This document shows positions 16,077-24,137 of a DNA stretch of 64,000 bases, in pieces; the stretch's first letter is position 1; each line of letters starts with the position of its first letter. The position numbers and the translations under genes are program-made. The DNA is taken from positions 1,054,001-1,118,000 of the forward strand of contig NZ_JAATJK010000001.1 in assembly GCF_011927785.1 (NCBI RefSeq), given 5' to 3'. The notes beneath the pieces are model-generated. The model ran no database searches. It was not told the origin of the DNA and saw nothing but the letters and a program-made list of their open reading frames with translations. Source of the DNA: Micromonospora profundi. GTDB lineage: Bacteria > Actinomycetota > Actinomycetes > Mycobacteriales > Micromonosporaceae.

Positions 16077-17854
16077 GCGCGCAGACGGATGAGCGGGCGG
16101 CGAGGTCAGAGACGACCTGGCAGACGTTGCGGCGTGGGTTGGCGTTGTCGCCGGAGCTGCGGACGGGGTTGGCTGGCACGCTGGCTCTGGCGTTGGTCTA
16201 CATGGTGGGCCGGGTGGCGGTGCCTGTCGCGGTGCAGCAGGGCATCGACCGGGGCATCGTCGGTGGCCTGAACCTGACCGTGATCTGGTCGGTGGTGGCG
16301 ATCACCGCGGCGATCCTGGTGGTTACCACGCTCTGCGGTTACCTGATGATGCGGCGGCTGTTCACTGTCAGCGAGACGGCGTTGGCGAACGTGCGGACGC
16401 GGGCGTTCCGGCACGTGCATGACCTGTCGATGCTGCACCAGCAGTCGGAGCGGCGCGGTTCGTTGGTGTCCCGGGTGACGAGTGACGTCGACCAGATCAC
16501 CCAGTTCCTCCAGTGGGGCGGGGTGATCCTGCTCGTCAATCTGGGGCAGTTGGTGGTCACGACGGCCGTCATGCTGGCGTACTCCTGGCAGTTGACGCTT
16601 GTGGTGTTGGTGGCGTTCCTGCCGGCGGTGTTCATCATCCGGCAGTTGCAGCGTCGCCTCGGCGCGGCGTACGCGACGGTGCGTCAGCGCACCGGCACGT
16701 TGCTGGGCGCGATCGGCGAGAGTGTGGTGGGCGCGCCGGTGATCCGGGCGTACGGCATCGCGGGGCGTACGGCGCGGCGGTTGGACGACGCCATCGACAG
16801 CCAGCGTGTGGCGCAGCAGCGGGCGATCCGGATCAGCATCGTGGGCAGCTCGGTGGGTGAGCTGGCGGCCGGTGTGGCGCTGGCCGGCGTGGTGGTGCTC
16901 GGGGTGACGCTGGGGGTGGACGGCACGCTGTCGATCGGCCAGTTGACGGCGTTCCTGTTCCTGGTGACGTTGTTCATCCAGCCGGTGCAGATCGCCACGG
17001 AGGTGTTGAACGAGGCGCAGAACGCGATCGCTGGTTGGCGGCGGGTGTTGGACGTGCTGGACGTCGCTCCGGACGTGGCCGATCCGGGGGAGCAGGGTCG
17101 GGATCTGCCGGGCGGTCCGTTGGACATCCGGTTCGCCGGGGTGCGGTTCGCCTATCCGGGTGGTCCGCCGGTGCTGCACGACATCGATCTGGAGATCGCG
17201 GCGAAGAGTCGCGTGGCGGTGGTGGGGGAGACCGGCAGCGGCAAGACGACGTTCGCGAAGCTGCTCACCCGGTTGATGGACCCGTCGTCGGGTGCGGTGC
17301 TGCTGTCCGGGGTGCCGCTGTCGGAGGTCCGGTTCGATTCGCTGCGGTCCCGTGTGGTGATGGTGCCGCAGGACGGGTTCCTCTTCGACGCGACGGTGGG
17401 GGACAACGTCCGGTTCGCCCGGCCGGAGTTGACCGATGAGCAGCTCGCTGCGGCGTTCACCGAGTTGGGCCTGGCGGACTGGCTGGATGGTCTGCCGGCG
17501 GGCCTGGACACCCCGGTCGGTGAGCGTGGTGAGGCGCTCAGCGTCGGGGAGCGGCAGTTGGTGGCGTTGGCCCGGGCGTACGTGGCGGATCCGGATCTGC
17601 TGGTGCTGGACGAGGCGACAAGCGCTGTGGACCCGGCGACGGAGGTGCGCCTGCAACGGACGCTGGACGCCGTGACGCGGGGTCGTACGACGCTCGCGAT
17701 CGCGCACCGGCTCTCCACGGCGCAGGCGGCCGACGAGGTGATCGTGGTGGACCGGGGGCGGGTCGTGCAGCGCGGCTCCCATGACGAGTTGGTCCGGGAT
17801 GCCGATTCGGTCTACGGCCTGCTGTACGCGTCGTGGCTGGAGCAGACCAGGTAG
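16073..17854 (+). CDS. ABC exporter half-transporter, subunit with canonical Walker B
   Basis: This 593-aa half-transporter has a membrane domain (about 25-310) and an ATPase domain with Walker A GETGSGKTT near 386 and Walker B LLVLDEATSAVD with catalytic Glu near 510. Its signature motif is LSVGERQ rather than LSGGQRQ. With the previous gene's Asp in place of Glu, this is the expected make-up of a heterodimer with one catalytic and one degenerate ATP site, as in TM287/288 and BmrCD. The GTG at 16073 overlaps the last micro-cistron and has GAAAGG upstream. The substrate is unknown; drug or lipid export is typical. Confidence 0.92.
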   Translation: MSAQTDERAARSETTWQTLRRGLALSPELRTGLAGTLALALVYMVGRVAVPVAVQQGIDRGIVGGLNLTVIWSVVAITAAILVVTTLCGYLMMRRLFTVSETALANVRTRAFRHVHDLSMLHQQSERRGSLVSRVTSDVDQITQFLQWGGVILLVNLGQLVVTTAVMLAYSWQLTLVVLVAFLPAVFIIRQLQRRLGAAYATVRQRTGTLLGAIGESVVGAPVIRAYGIAGRTARRLDDAIDSQRVAQQRAIRISIVGSSVGELAAGVALAGVVVLGVTLGVDGTLSIGQLTAFLFLVTLFIQPVQIATEVLNEAQNAIAGWRRVLDVLDVAPDVADPGEQGRDLPGGPLDIRFAGVRFAYPGGPPVLHDIDLEIAAKSRVAVVGETGSGKTTFAKLLTRLMDPSSGAVLLSGVPLSEVRFDSLRSRVVMVPQDGFLFDATVGDNVRFARPELTDEQLAAAFTELGLADWLDGLPAGLDTPVGERGEALSVGERQLVALARAYVADPDLLVLDEATSAVDPATEVRLQRTLDAVTRGRTTLAIAHRLSTAQAADEVIVVDRGRVVQRGSHDELVRDADSVYGLLYASWLEQTR

Positions 17855-17900
17855 CGGGGGCGCCCGCGTGGGGCAGGTGGACGTGGTGGGCCCTGTGCTC

Positions 17901-17928
17901 TACGCTCCGGCTTAGGTAAGCCTAACCT
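17901..17928 (+). promoter_or_regulatory. Iron box (DtxR/IdeR-type operator) with upstream -10 element
   Basis: TTAGGTAAGCCTAACCT at 17912-17928 matches the DtxR/IdeR 19-bp consensus at 16 of 19 positions when extended two bases. TACGCT at 17901-17906 is a plausible -10, so the box would cover the transcription start and block it under iron-replete conditions. It lies 18 bp before the DUF2470 gene. Confidence 0.7.
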
Positions 17929-17945
17929 TCGAAGGGGGTCTCCCT

Positions 17946-18695
17946 ATGCGGCCCAGCCCCGCCGAGACCGTGCGTACTCTCGTCGCCGGTCGGCTGCCCG
18001 GTCTCATCCACCTGGCCCACCGACCGGGCCCGCACCACGCTCGGCACGTGACCGACCCCGACGGTCGGGTCCTGCTGCTGGTGCCGGTCGCCAGCCACCT
18101 CGCCGCCGCGTTGCAGCCAGACGGCGGGAGCGCCGACGTCGCCGTGGTCCTCGACGTGCTCGACCTGCCACCGGCGGCCGGCGCTCCGGGGTTGGGCCGG
18201 GCGTGGGTGTCCGGTTGGGCAGGTGAACTGCACGGCGACGAGGCACGCCGAGCGGCCGTCGACTTCGCCGCTGTCGAGCCGACAGGTGACCTGCTCGACG
18301 TGGGGACCCGTTTCCGGCTGTTCCGCTTCGAGGTGGCCGAGGTCCGCTGGGAGCAGGCGGGCGTCGTGCGGCGGATCGACCCGGGGGAGTACGCCGAGGC
18401 GGAGCCGGACCCGGTGCACCCGGTCGAGGCGCTGCTCCTGGCCGACCTCGCCGACCGCGACGCCGCCGAAATGACCGACTACCTGCGTCAGCAGCTCGGT
18501 TTGACCGAGCAGACCCCGGACGGGCCGCCGCGCGTGGTGCGCATCGATCGGTACGGCCTGGTGGTCGCCCTCGGCCGTCCCGCCGCCCGGCGTCGCATTC
18601 GGTTGGCCTTCCCGTGTCCGCTGGCCGGCCCAGAGGAGCTGGACGGGCTGCTTCCGACGCTGCGTCGCCGGGCCGAGGCCCGTCCGCCCCGCTGA
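17946..18695 (+). CDS. DUF2470-domain protein, iron-regulated
   Basis: The 249-aa protein has an N-terminal half with split-barrel, pyridoxamine-oxidase-like character (RVLLLVPVASHLAAALQ) and a C-terminal DUF2470 region (about 160-245) containing VHPVEALLLADLADRDAAEMTDYLRQQLG and DRYGLVVAL, quoted in pieces. DUF2470 is found in HugZ-like haem-degrading or haem-binding proteins. Together with the iron box just upstream, a role in haem iron use or iron homeostasis is likely but inferred. GAAGGGGG lies upstream of ATG 17946. No haem transporter gene is adjacent. Confidence 0.8.
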   Translation: MRPSPAETVRTLVAGRLPGLIHLAHRPGPHHARHVTDPDGRVLLLVPVASHLAAALQPDGGSADVAVVLDVLDLPPAAGAPGLGRAWVSGWAGELHGDEARRAAVDFAAVEPTGDLLDVGTRFRLFRFEVAEVRWEQAGVVRRIDPGEYAEAEPDPVHPVEALLLADLADRDAAEMTDYLRQQLGLTEQTPDGPPRVVRIDRYGLVVALGRPAARRRIRLAFPCPLAGPEELDGLLPTLRRRAEARPPR

Positions 18696-18757
18696 TCGGG
18701 CCGGCCTCCAGCCGCCGGCACCGGCCTACGGTCGGCCCCGTGACCGCCGCGACCTGT

Positions 18758-19354
18758 CTAGGTCGGCAGCGGCCCGGTCAGGTACCGCTGGATGGTCGGG
18801 CCGATGGCGGCGACAAGGGTCTCCGGGTCCGCCGAGGCGACCGGCTCCATCCGGACGACGTGCCGCATCAGGGCCAGGCCGATCATCTGGGTGGCCACCA
18901 GGGAACCGCGCAGCGGCAGCTCGTCCCTGTCGACGTCGAGCTGCTCCAGCACCCGCCGCAGCACCTGGGTGGTGACGAACTCGCGCAGCAGGCGGGCGGT
19001 CCACTCGTTGCTCACGGCGGAGCGCAGCAGCGCCTGCGCGGCACTGCCGGCCGGGGAGTCCCACACGCCGAGGAAGTTGCGAACCAGTCGCTCGCCGACG
19101 CCGTCCTCGTCGCCGGCGAGCACCGTCGGTACCAGCTGGCCGGGGTCGACCGGGAAGTTCATCGCGGCGAGGAACAGCTGGTCCTTACTGCCGAAATAGT
19201 GATGCACAAGCGCCGGGTCGACCCCCGCCGCGCTGGCGATGGCACGGATCGAGGCGACGTCGAAGCCACGCTCGGCGAACGCCGTGCGCGCCGCGTCGAG
19301 GATCGCCTCCCGGGTGTCCGGGTTGCCGGGTCTCCGACCGGTTCGCCGCGCCAT
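18758..19354 (-). CDS. TetR-family regulator
   Basis: A 198-aa TetR repressor. The helix-turn-helix (about 15-60) is clear: TREAILDAARTAFAERGFD, SIRAIASAAGVDPALVHHYFGSKDQLF. The C-terminal domain resembles the TetR_C group with LVRNFLGVWDSPAG, often seen beside ABC-2 exporters. It is the last gene of a minus-strand unit with the ABC permease and ATPase genes upstream, and probably regulates them through the tandem repeats at 20972-21003. The ligand is unknown. Confidence 0.9.
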   Translation of the reverse strand: MARRTGRRPGNPDTREAILDAARTAFAERGFDVASIRAIASAAGVDPALVHHYFGSKDQLFLAAMNFPVDPGQLVPTVLAGDEDGVGERLVRNFLGVWDSPAGSAAQALLRSAVSNEWTARLLREFVTTQVLRRVLEQLDVDRDELPLRGSLVATQMIGLALMRHVVRMEPVASADPETLVAAIGPTIQRYLTGPLPT

Positions 19355-19430
19355 CGTCGCCCTTCGTTCGTTTCACAGGCGCAGCCGCCGCACGGCCGCG
19401 CAGGTCTCAGCCGGTACGGCCGCGCAGGTC

Positions 19431-20186
19431 TCAGCCGGTACGTCGGCGCAGGGTGGCCGCCGCGAGCACCAGCGCCAACACCACAGCGCCGAGCACCACC
19501 GCCACGTCCCGCCACATCGTGCCGGTCGGTTCGGCGTGCGCGCCGACCTCCTGCAACGCCTCGACGGCGTACGACAGGGGGAAGGCGTTACTGAGCGCCT
19601 GGAGCCAGCCGGCCATCTGGTCACGGGCCACGAACAGGCCGCACAGCAGCAGTTGGGGGATCACCACGACCGGCAGGAACTGTACTGCCTGGAACTCGGT
19701 GCGGGCGAAGGCGCTGCAGAGCAGGCCGAGGGCGACACCGAGCACGGCGTCGACGACAGCGATGCCGATCACCAGACCGCTGCTGCCTGCCGTCTCCAGA
19801 TCGAAGATCCAGTACGCCACCGCAGCGGCGACCGTGGCCTGCACGGCGGCGGCCAGCCCGAACGCGATGCCGTACCCGAAGAGCAGGTCGAGCTTGCCCA
19901 GCGGGGTGGTGAGCAGGCGTTCCAGGGTGCCGGAGGCGCGTTCCCGGAGCATGGCGATGCTGGTGACCAGGAACATGATCACAAAGGGGAAGATGCCAAG
20001 CATCACCAGCGCGACCCTGTCGAAGGTGGACGGTTGACCGGGCGGGGTCGGCTGGTCGACGTACATGAAATAGACGAGGGTGAGCAGGGCGGTCGGAACC
20101 ACGAGGAGCAGCGCGATCGTGCGCCGGTCGTGCCTGAGCTGGCGCAGGATGCGACCGGTGGTGGCCGCCAGGATCCGCGGGTTCAC
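19431..20186 (-). CDS. ABC-2 type exporter permease
   Basis: A 251-aa permease with six hydrophobic helices and the ABC-2 features MLRERASGTLERLLTTPL (the cytosolic coupling segment) and NAFPLSYAVEAL near the end. The GTG at 20186 overlaps the stop of the ATPase gene (GTGA on this strand), giving [13 protein letters not shown] as N-terminus; the longer open frame upstream overlaps the ATPase gene and is spurious. With the ATPase it forms a drug- or lipid-type exporter. Family members include DrrB-like and YhhJ-like permeases. Confidence 0.9.
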   Translation of the reverse strand: MNPRILAATTGRILRQLRHDRRTIALLLVVPTALLTLVYFMYVDQPTPPGQPSTFDRVALVMLGIFPFVIMFLVTSIAMLRERASGTLERLLTTPLGKLDLLFGYGIAFGLAAAVQATVAAAVAYWIFDLETAGSSGLVIGIAVVDAVLGVALGLLCSAFARTEFQAVQFLPVVVIPQLLLCGLFVARDQMAGWLQALSNAFPLSYAVEALQEVGAHAEPTGTMWRDVAVVLGAVVLALVLAAATLRRRTG

Positions 20187-20953
20187 GACGCCTCCCGTCC
20201 GGTGCCCGAGGTACGGCCGGTGGTTTCCGTCGGGCCGGAGCGGGCCTCCTCGGCGCGGATCAGCCGCAGGAACGCCTCGTCGAGGTCGTCCACACCGGCG
20301 GACGCGCGGACCGCGTCCGGGCTGTCGTCGGCGATCAGTCGCCCCGCGCGGATCAGCAGCAGCCTGTCGCAGCGCGCCGCCTCGTCCATCACGTGGCTGG
20401 ACACCAGCAGTGTGGTGCCGGCGGCGGCCATCGCGTGGAACCGTGCCCACAGGTCGGCGCGCAGCACCGGGTCCTGACCGACTGTCGGCTCGTCGAGGAT
20501 GACCAGCTCCGGGTCGCCGACCAGGGCGCAGGCCAGTGAGGCCCGGCTGCGCTGGCCGCCGGAGAGGGTGGCGACCAGTTGACCGGCGGCCTCGGCCAGC
20601 CCGACGTCGGTGACCGCCTGGTCGGCCTCGGCGCGACCGCGTCCGTGCAGGGCCGCGAAGTAGCGGGCGTTCTCCCGAACGGTCAGGTCGGCGTAGACGC
20701 TCGGCGCCTGGGTGAGGTAGCCGACCTGGTGCCGCAGCGCGGGAGCACCAGCCGGCTGGCCCAGCACGGTCACCGTCCCGGAGGTGACCACCTGCACGCC
20801 GACCACCGCGCGCAGGAACGTGGTCTTGCCGCTGCCGCTGGGGCCGAGCAGCCCGGTGACGGCGCCGCGCGGAACGGTGCAGCTGATGCCGTCCAGCACC
20901 CGCCGGCCGCCCCTGTCGACCACCAGGTCACGGACCGCTATCGCGTCGGTCAT
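20183..20953 (-). CDS. ABC-2 exporter ATP-binding protein
   Basis: The 256-aa ATPase has Walker [10 protein letters not shown], signature LSGGQRSR, Walker B LVILDEPT and H-loop SSHVMDEA. It energises the permease that overlaps its 3' end. The ATG at 20953 is chosen because the frame upstream lacks family similarity and a GAGGTGCGG-like ribosome-binding site precedes it. Tandem 16-bp repeats lie 19-50 bp upstream, probably the TetR operator. Substrate unknown. Confidence 0.92.
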   Translation of the reverse strand: MTDAIAVRDLVVDRGGRRVLDGISCTVPRGAVTGLLGPSGSGKTTFLRAVVGVQVVTSGTVTVLGQPAGAPALRHQVGYLTQAPSVYADLTVRENARYFAALHGRGRAEADQAVTDVGLAEAAGQLVATLSGGQRSRASLACALVGDPELVILDEPTVGQDPVLRADLWARFHAMAAAGTTLLVSSHVMDEAARCDRLLLIRAGRLIADDSPDAVRASAGVDDLDEAFLRLIRAEEARSGPTETTGRTSGTGREAS

Positions 20954-20971
20954 CCCGCACCTCCGATGGAA

Positions 20972-21003
20972 TTCAACACTTGATGAACTCAACGCTAGAT
21001 GAG
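20972..21003 (-). promoter_or_regulatory. Tandem 16-bp operator units upstream of the ABC-2 exporter operon
   Basis: Two adjacent units, TTCAACACTTGATGAA (20972-20987) and CTCAACGCTAGATGAG (20988-21003), share TCAAC-CT-GATGA and abut with a period of 16. The first has palindromic arms (TTCA/TGAA, and internally TCAA/TTGA). They are AT-rich against the background and sit in the exporter promoter, so they are likely binding sites for the TetR protein encoded in the same unit. Confidence 0.55.
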
Positions 21004-21126
21004 ATATCGAGGCCGCGCAACGCGCCCCGTCGCACCCAACGGAAGAACGGGCAGTACGCTCCGGACCGGACACCAGGTCCGCCATCGGGCATTGCGCACC
21101 GATCGGACGTGCGGCACGATGGCGCG

Positions 21127-22413
21127 GTGGGTCACGCTCCGTTACCGCACAGCGGGTTCCTTGAGGACTGGGCCGCACGGTTGCGGCAGGCCGCCGACCG
21201 GCCGGTCGTCGGCATCCTGCTGCGTGGCAGTCACGCCCGCCGGACCGCCACCGCCCACAGCGACGTCGACCTCGACGTGCTCGTCGGTGGCACCCCGTAC
21301 GCGGCCCGCCGCGCGTACCTGGCCGAGACCGCCGGCCGCGTCACCCACGTCTCGGTGGCCGCCCGTGACGTCCGCTCCTGGGTGCACCGGCTCGGCGAGC
21401 CGGCCGACTGGGCGTTCGGGCTGCCGGTCACCACGCCGGCCCGGCTGCTCTGGGCCGACCCGCACTGGCGGCCCCGCATCGACCTGCCGGTGCTCTGCCA
21501 ACCCGCCGAACCGCCCCGGCTGGAGGAACTGATCGCCATGCTCGGCAAGGCCGCCGCCGCGCGAGCCGCCGCTGACCGCCTCGGCGTCCGGCTCGCCGTG
21601 GCCGACCTGGCGCGACTGTGCCCGTCGGTGCTGCGCCCGGCGAACCCCTCGGTGCGGGTGGCATCTCGACGGGCGGCGTTCGCGGCGGCCCTGGAACTGC
21701 CGGTCGCCCCGCCCGGCTACCGGGACGACATGCTGCTCTGCCTCGGGCTGCGCCCTGGCACCACCGGGCAACTCTGGACCGCCGCCGTACGGCTGGTGGC
21801 CGGCACCCTGCCGTTGATCCGCCCGTACGCCGAGGAGATCGCCGAGGCGACCGGCACCGACCTGGCGGACGCTCTGGTCGACGGTCGGCTGGACCGCTAC
21901 GTCGCCCAGCTCGCCCAGCCAGCCCACCCCGGGCGGGAGCCGTCGCCAGTGTCCGCGCCGCGTGCAGGACAATGGGTCACTGTGCCCGTACCTGACGCGC
22001 CGGCGACCGGCGTACCCAGCGATCCGAGCGGCCCGACGGCTGCCGTGCCGGCCCGGCCCTCCCAGCTCGACCCGGCCATCGCGGCCCGGTTGCGCCGCAA
22101 CGCCGACGGTCTCGTCGCCGCGGTGGTCCGCGCCCACGACTCCGGCGATGTGCTGATGGTCGCCTGGATGGACGACGAGGCGCTGCACCGCACCCTCACC
22201 ACCGGCCGGGCCACCTACTGGTCGCGCAGCCGGCGCGAATACTGGGTCAAGGGCGCCACCTCCGGGCACCACCAGTACGTCCGCTCGGTCGCCCTGGACT
22301 GCGACGGCGATGCGCTGCTGGTAACCGTGGAGCAGGTGGGTGCCGCCTGTCACACCGGGCAGCGGACCTGCTTCTTCACGGAGCTGCCCGTCACCAGCCC
22401 GGAGGAGCTGTGA
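21127..22413 (+). CDS. Nucleotidyltransferase domain fused in frame to phosphoribosyl-AMP cyclohydrolase
   Basis: One uninterrupted frame (428 aa from GTG 21127) joins two unrelated domains. Residues about 1-270 are a minimal nucleotidyltransferase of the pol-beta superfamily: [20 protein letters not shown] holds the catalytic GS and DxD. Residues 286-428 are HisI. They are linked by a Pro/Ala-rich stretch with no stop codon. Either this is a real fusion or the upstream gene has lost its stop while HisI is also made from GTG 21982. The start is uncertain; GTG 21109 is also in frame. The transferred group and acceptor cannot be inferred. Confidence 0.65.
   Translation: MGHAPLPHSGFLEDWAARLRQAADRPVVGILLRGSHARRTATAHSDVDLDVLVGGTPYAARRAYLAETAGRVTHVSVAARDVRSWVHRLGEPADWAFGLPVTTPARLLWADPHWRPRIDLPVLCQPAEPPRLEELIAMLGKAAAARAAADRLGVRLAVADLARLCPSVLRPANPSVRVASRRAAFAAALELPVAPPGYRDDMLLCLGLRPGTTGQLWTAAVRLVAGTLPLIRPYAEEIAEATGTDLADALVDGRLDRYVAQLAQPAHPGREPSPVSAPRAGQWVTVPVPDAPATGVPSDPSGPTAAVPARPSQLDPAIAARLRRNADGLVAAVVRAHDSGDVLMVAWMDDEALHRTLTTGRATYWSRSRREYWVKGATSGHHQYVRSVALDCDGDALLVTVEQVGAACHTGQRTCFFTELPVTSPEEL
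21968..21984 (+). promoter_or_regulatory. Candidate internal leaderless promoter and start for hisI
   Basis: GACAAT (21968-21973), one base from the strong -10 TACAAT, ends 8 bp before the in-frame GTG at 21982. This is the same geometry seen at other leaderless starts in the window (lgt, Nudix). It would let HisI be produced alone from within the fused frame. Confidence 0.45.
21982..22413 (+). CDS. hisI: Phosphoribosyl-AMP cyclohydrolase (HisI portion, possible separate product)
   Basis: HisI opens the adenine ring of phosphoribosyl-AMP in the third step of histidine synthesis, using Zn and Mg. This 143-aa segment contains the whole domain: [25 protein letters not shown], the metal-binding DCDGD, and [10 protein letters not shown] with the Zn-ligand Cys residues. 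No HisE domain is fused to it. It is listed separately because GTG 21982 with its own -10 may be the real start; otherwise it is the C-terminal domain of the longer frame. The stop at 22411-22413 overlaps a repeat-like micro-cistron leading to trpE. Confidence 0.85.
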   Translation: MPVPDAPATGVPSDPSGPTAAVPARPSQLDPAIAARLRRNADGLVAAVVRAHDSGDVLMVAWMDDEALHRTLTTGRATYWSRSRREYWVKGATSGHHQYVRSVALDCDGDALLVTVEQVGAACHTGQRTCFFTELPVTSPEEL

Positions 22414-22469
22414 CCACGCGCGTGCGGCGCGGCTGCGCGGCCGCGACCGAAAGGCAGGCTCAGCCATGA
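22410..22469 (+). repeat. Degenerate junction repeat / micro-cistron between hisI and trpE
   Basis: A GTG at 22410 overlapping the hisI stop (GTGA) opens a 19-codon frame ending in a TGA that overlaps the trpE ATG (ATGA, 22466-22469). Its 3' part CGCGACCGAAAGGCA (22442-22456) is identical to the hisC/hisB relic (86-100) and near-identical to the intact repeats. The 5' half has diverged. The stop-start layout is the same as at the intact copies. Confidence 0.65.
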
Positions 22470-24019
22470 CCGACGGCGCGGTGAGCCCGGATCCGGTCAC
22501 CTTCACCGAGCTGGCGGCCCGCTGGCGGGTGGTGCCGGTGACGCGCCGGCTGCTGGCCGACGCGGAGACCCCGGTCGGGGTCTACCGCAAGCTGGCCGGT
22601 GGGCCCGGCACGTTCCTGCTCGAATCGGCCGAGCAGGGCGTCGGCTCCGCCGGCATGGCCTGGTCGCGGTACTCGTTCATCGGCGTGCGCAGCAGCGCCA
22701 CGCTCGTCGAGCGCGACGGCGTGGCGACCTGGCTCGGCCAGCCGCCGGCCGGGCTGCCCACCGAGGGTGACCCGGTGCGGGTGCTGCGGGAGACCGTCGC
22801 GGCGCTTGCCGGCCCGGTCGCCGACGAGGCCAGCGGGATGCCGCCGCTGACCGGGGGCATGGTGGGCTACCTGGGGTACGACCTGGTGCGTCGCTTCGAG
22901 CGGCTGCCCGAGCTGACCGAGGACGACCTCGGTGTGCCGGAGTTGGGCATGATGCTCGCCACCGACCTGGTGGTGCTCGACCACTACGACGGCTCGGCGA
23001 TCCTTGTCGCCAACGCGGTGCTGCCACCGCTGGGCACTCCGGGCCGCGACGAGCAGGTCACCGCCGCGTACCACCACGCGGTGGGACGGCTCGACGCGAT
23101 GACCACCGCACTGTCCCGACCCATCCCGCCGATGATCTCCACGGTGGAGCGTCCGCCGGCCGGCGAGGTCCTCTGCCGTACGCCCGAGGGTGGCTATCCG
23201 AAGGCGGTGGAGGCGGCCAAGGAGGCGATCCGGGCCGGTGAGTGCTTCCAGATCGTGCTGTCGCAGCGGTTCGAGCGGGAGACGCACGCCGATCCGCTGG
23301 ACGTGTACCGGGTGCTGCGCACCAGCAACCCCAGCCCGTACATGTACCTGCTGCGCTTCGACGGGTTCGACATCGTCGGCTCGTCGCCGGAGGCGCACCT
23401 GAAGGTCACCGCGGGCTCGGACGGGCGACGACGGGCGTTGTTGCACCCGATCGCCGGTACGCGGCCCCGCGGTGGCACCCCGGCCGCCGACGCGGCGCTC
23501 GCCGCCGAACTGCTCGCCGACCCGAAGGAACGGGCCGAGCACGTGATGCTCGTCGACCTGGGCCGCAACGACCTGGGTCGGGTCTGCGAGCCGGGCAGCG
23601 TGGAGGTGCCCGAGTTCGCCACCATCGAGCGGTACAGCCACGTGATGCACATCGTCTCGACTGTGATCGGCACGCTGCGTGACGATCGTTCGGCGTTCGA
23701 CGCGCTCGCCGCGACCTTCCCGGCCGGCACTCTGTCGGGTGCTCCCAAGGTGCGGGCCATGGAGATCATCGAGGAGTTGGAGCCGGTCCGGCGTGGCGTG
23801 TACGGCGGCACTGTCGGCTACTTCGGCTTCGGCGGCGACCTCGACATGGCGATCGCCATCCGTACCGCGCTGATCCGCCAGGGCCGCGCGTACGTGCAGG
23901 CGGGCGCTGGGGTGGTCGCCGACTCGGATCCGGCCGCCGAGGACCAGGAGACCCGCGCGAAGGCCGCCGCAGTGCTGGCGGCGATCGCCGCCGCCGAAAC
24001 GCTCCGGGCTGCCCGGTGA
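22466..24019 (+). CDS. trpE: Anthranilate synthase component I
   Basis: TrpE (517 aa) converts chorismate and ammonia to anthranilate, the first committed step to tryptophan. The feedback-inhibition motif LLES is at 51-54, so tryptophan probably inhibits it. The C-terminal chorismate-binding domain shows PSPYMYLLRFDGFDIVGSSPEAHLKV, IAGTRPRG, DLGRNDLGRV, FPAGTLSGAPKVRAMEIIEELE and GAGVVADSDP (given as separate blocks). The ATG at 22466 overlaps the preceding micro-cistron; AAAGG lies upstream. No trpG is in the window. The stop overlaps another micro-cistron (GTGA). Confidence 0.96.
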   Translation: MTDGAVSPDPVTFTELAARWRVVPVTRRLLADAETPVGVYRKLAGGPGTFLLESAEQGVGSAGMAWSRYSFIGVRSSATLVERDGVATWLGQPPAGLPTEGDPVRVLRETVAALAGPVADEASGMPPLTGGMVGYLGYDLVRRFERLPELTEDDLGVPELGMMLATDLVVLDHYDGSAILVANAVLPPLGTPGRDEQVTAAYHHAVGRLDAMTTALSRPIPPMISTVERPPAGEVLCRTPEGGYPKAVEAAKEAIRAGECFQIVLSQRFERETHADPLDVYRVLRTSNPSPYMYLLRFDGFDIVGSSPEAHLKVTAGSDGRRRALLHPIAGTRPRGGTPAADAALAAELLADPKERAEHVMLVDLGRNDLGRVCEPGSVEVPEFATIERYSHVMHIVSTVIGTLRDDRSAFDALAATFPAGTLSGAPKVRAMEIIEELEPVRRGVYGGTVGYFGFGGDLDMAIAIRTALIRQGRAYVQAGAGVVADSDPAAEDQETRAKAAAVLAAIAAAETLRAAR

Positions 24020-24137
24020 GCGCGAGGAGTGCAGCGCAGCGGAGCCCCGCAGTCGCGAACGAAAGGTCGGCCCGATGAGCGCGAGGAGTGCAGCGCAGCG
24101 GAGCCCCGCAGTCGCGAACGAAAGGTCGGCCCGATGA
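24016..24137 (+). repeat. Two tandem 59-bp junction repeats / micro-cistrons after trpE
   Basis: GTG 24016-TGA 24078 and ATG 24075-TGA 24137 each encode a 20-residue peptide beginning (V/M)SARSAAQRSPAVANERSAR. The first overlaps the trpE stop, the two overlap each other (ATGA), and the second overlaps the next gene's ATG at 24134. Cores 24017-24059 and 24076-24118 are identical to each other and to the copies at hisB and the ABC genes. The tails (CGAAAGGTCGGCCCGATG) are identical here but differ from the ABC locus, indicating local tandem duplication. Confidence 0.9.
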
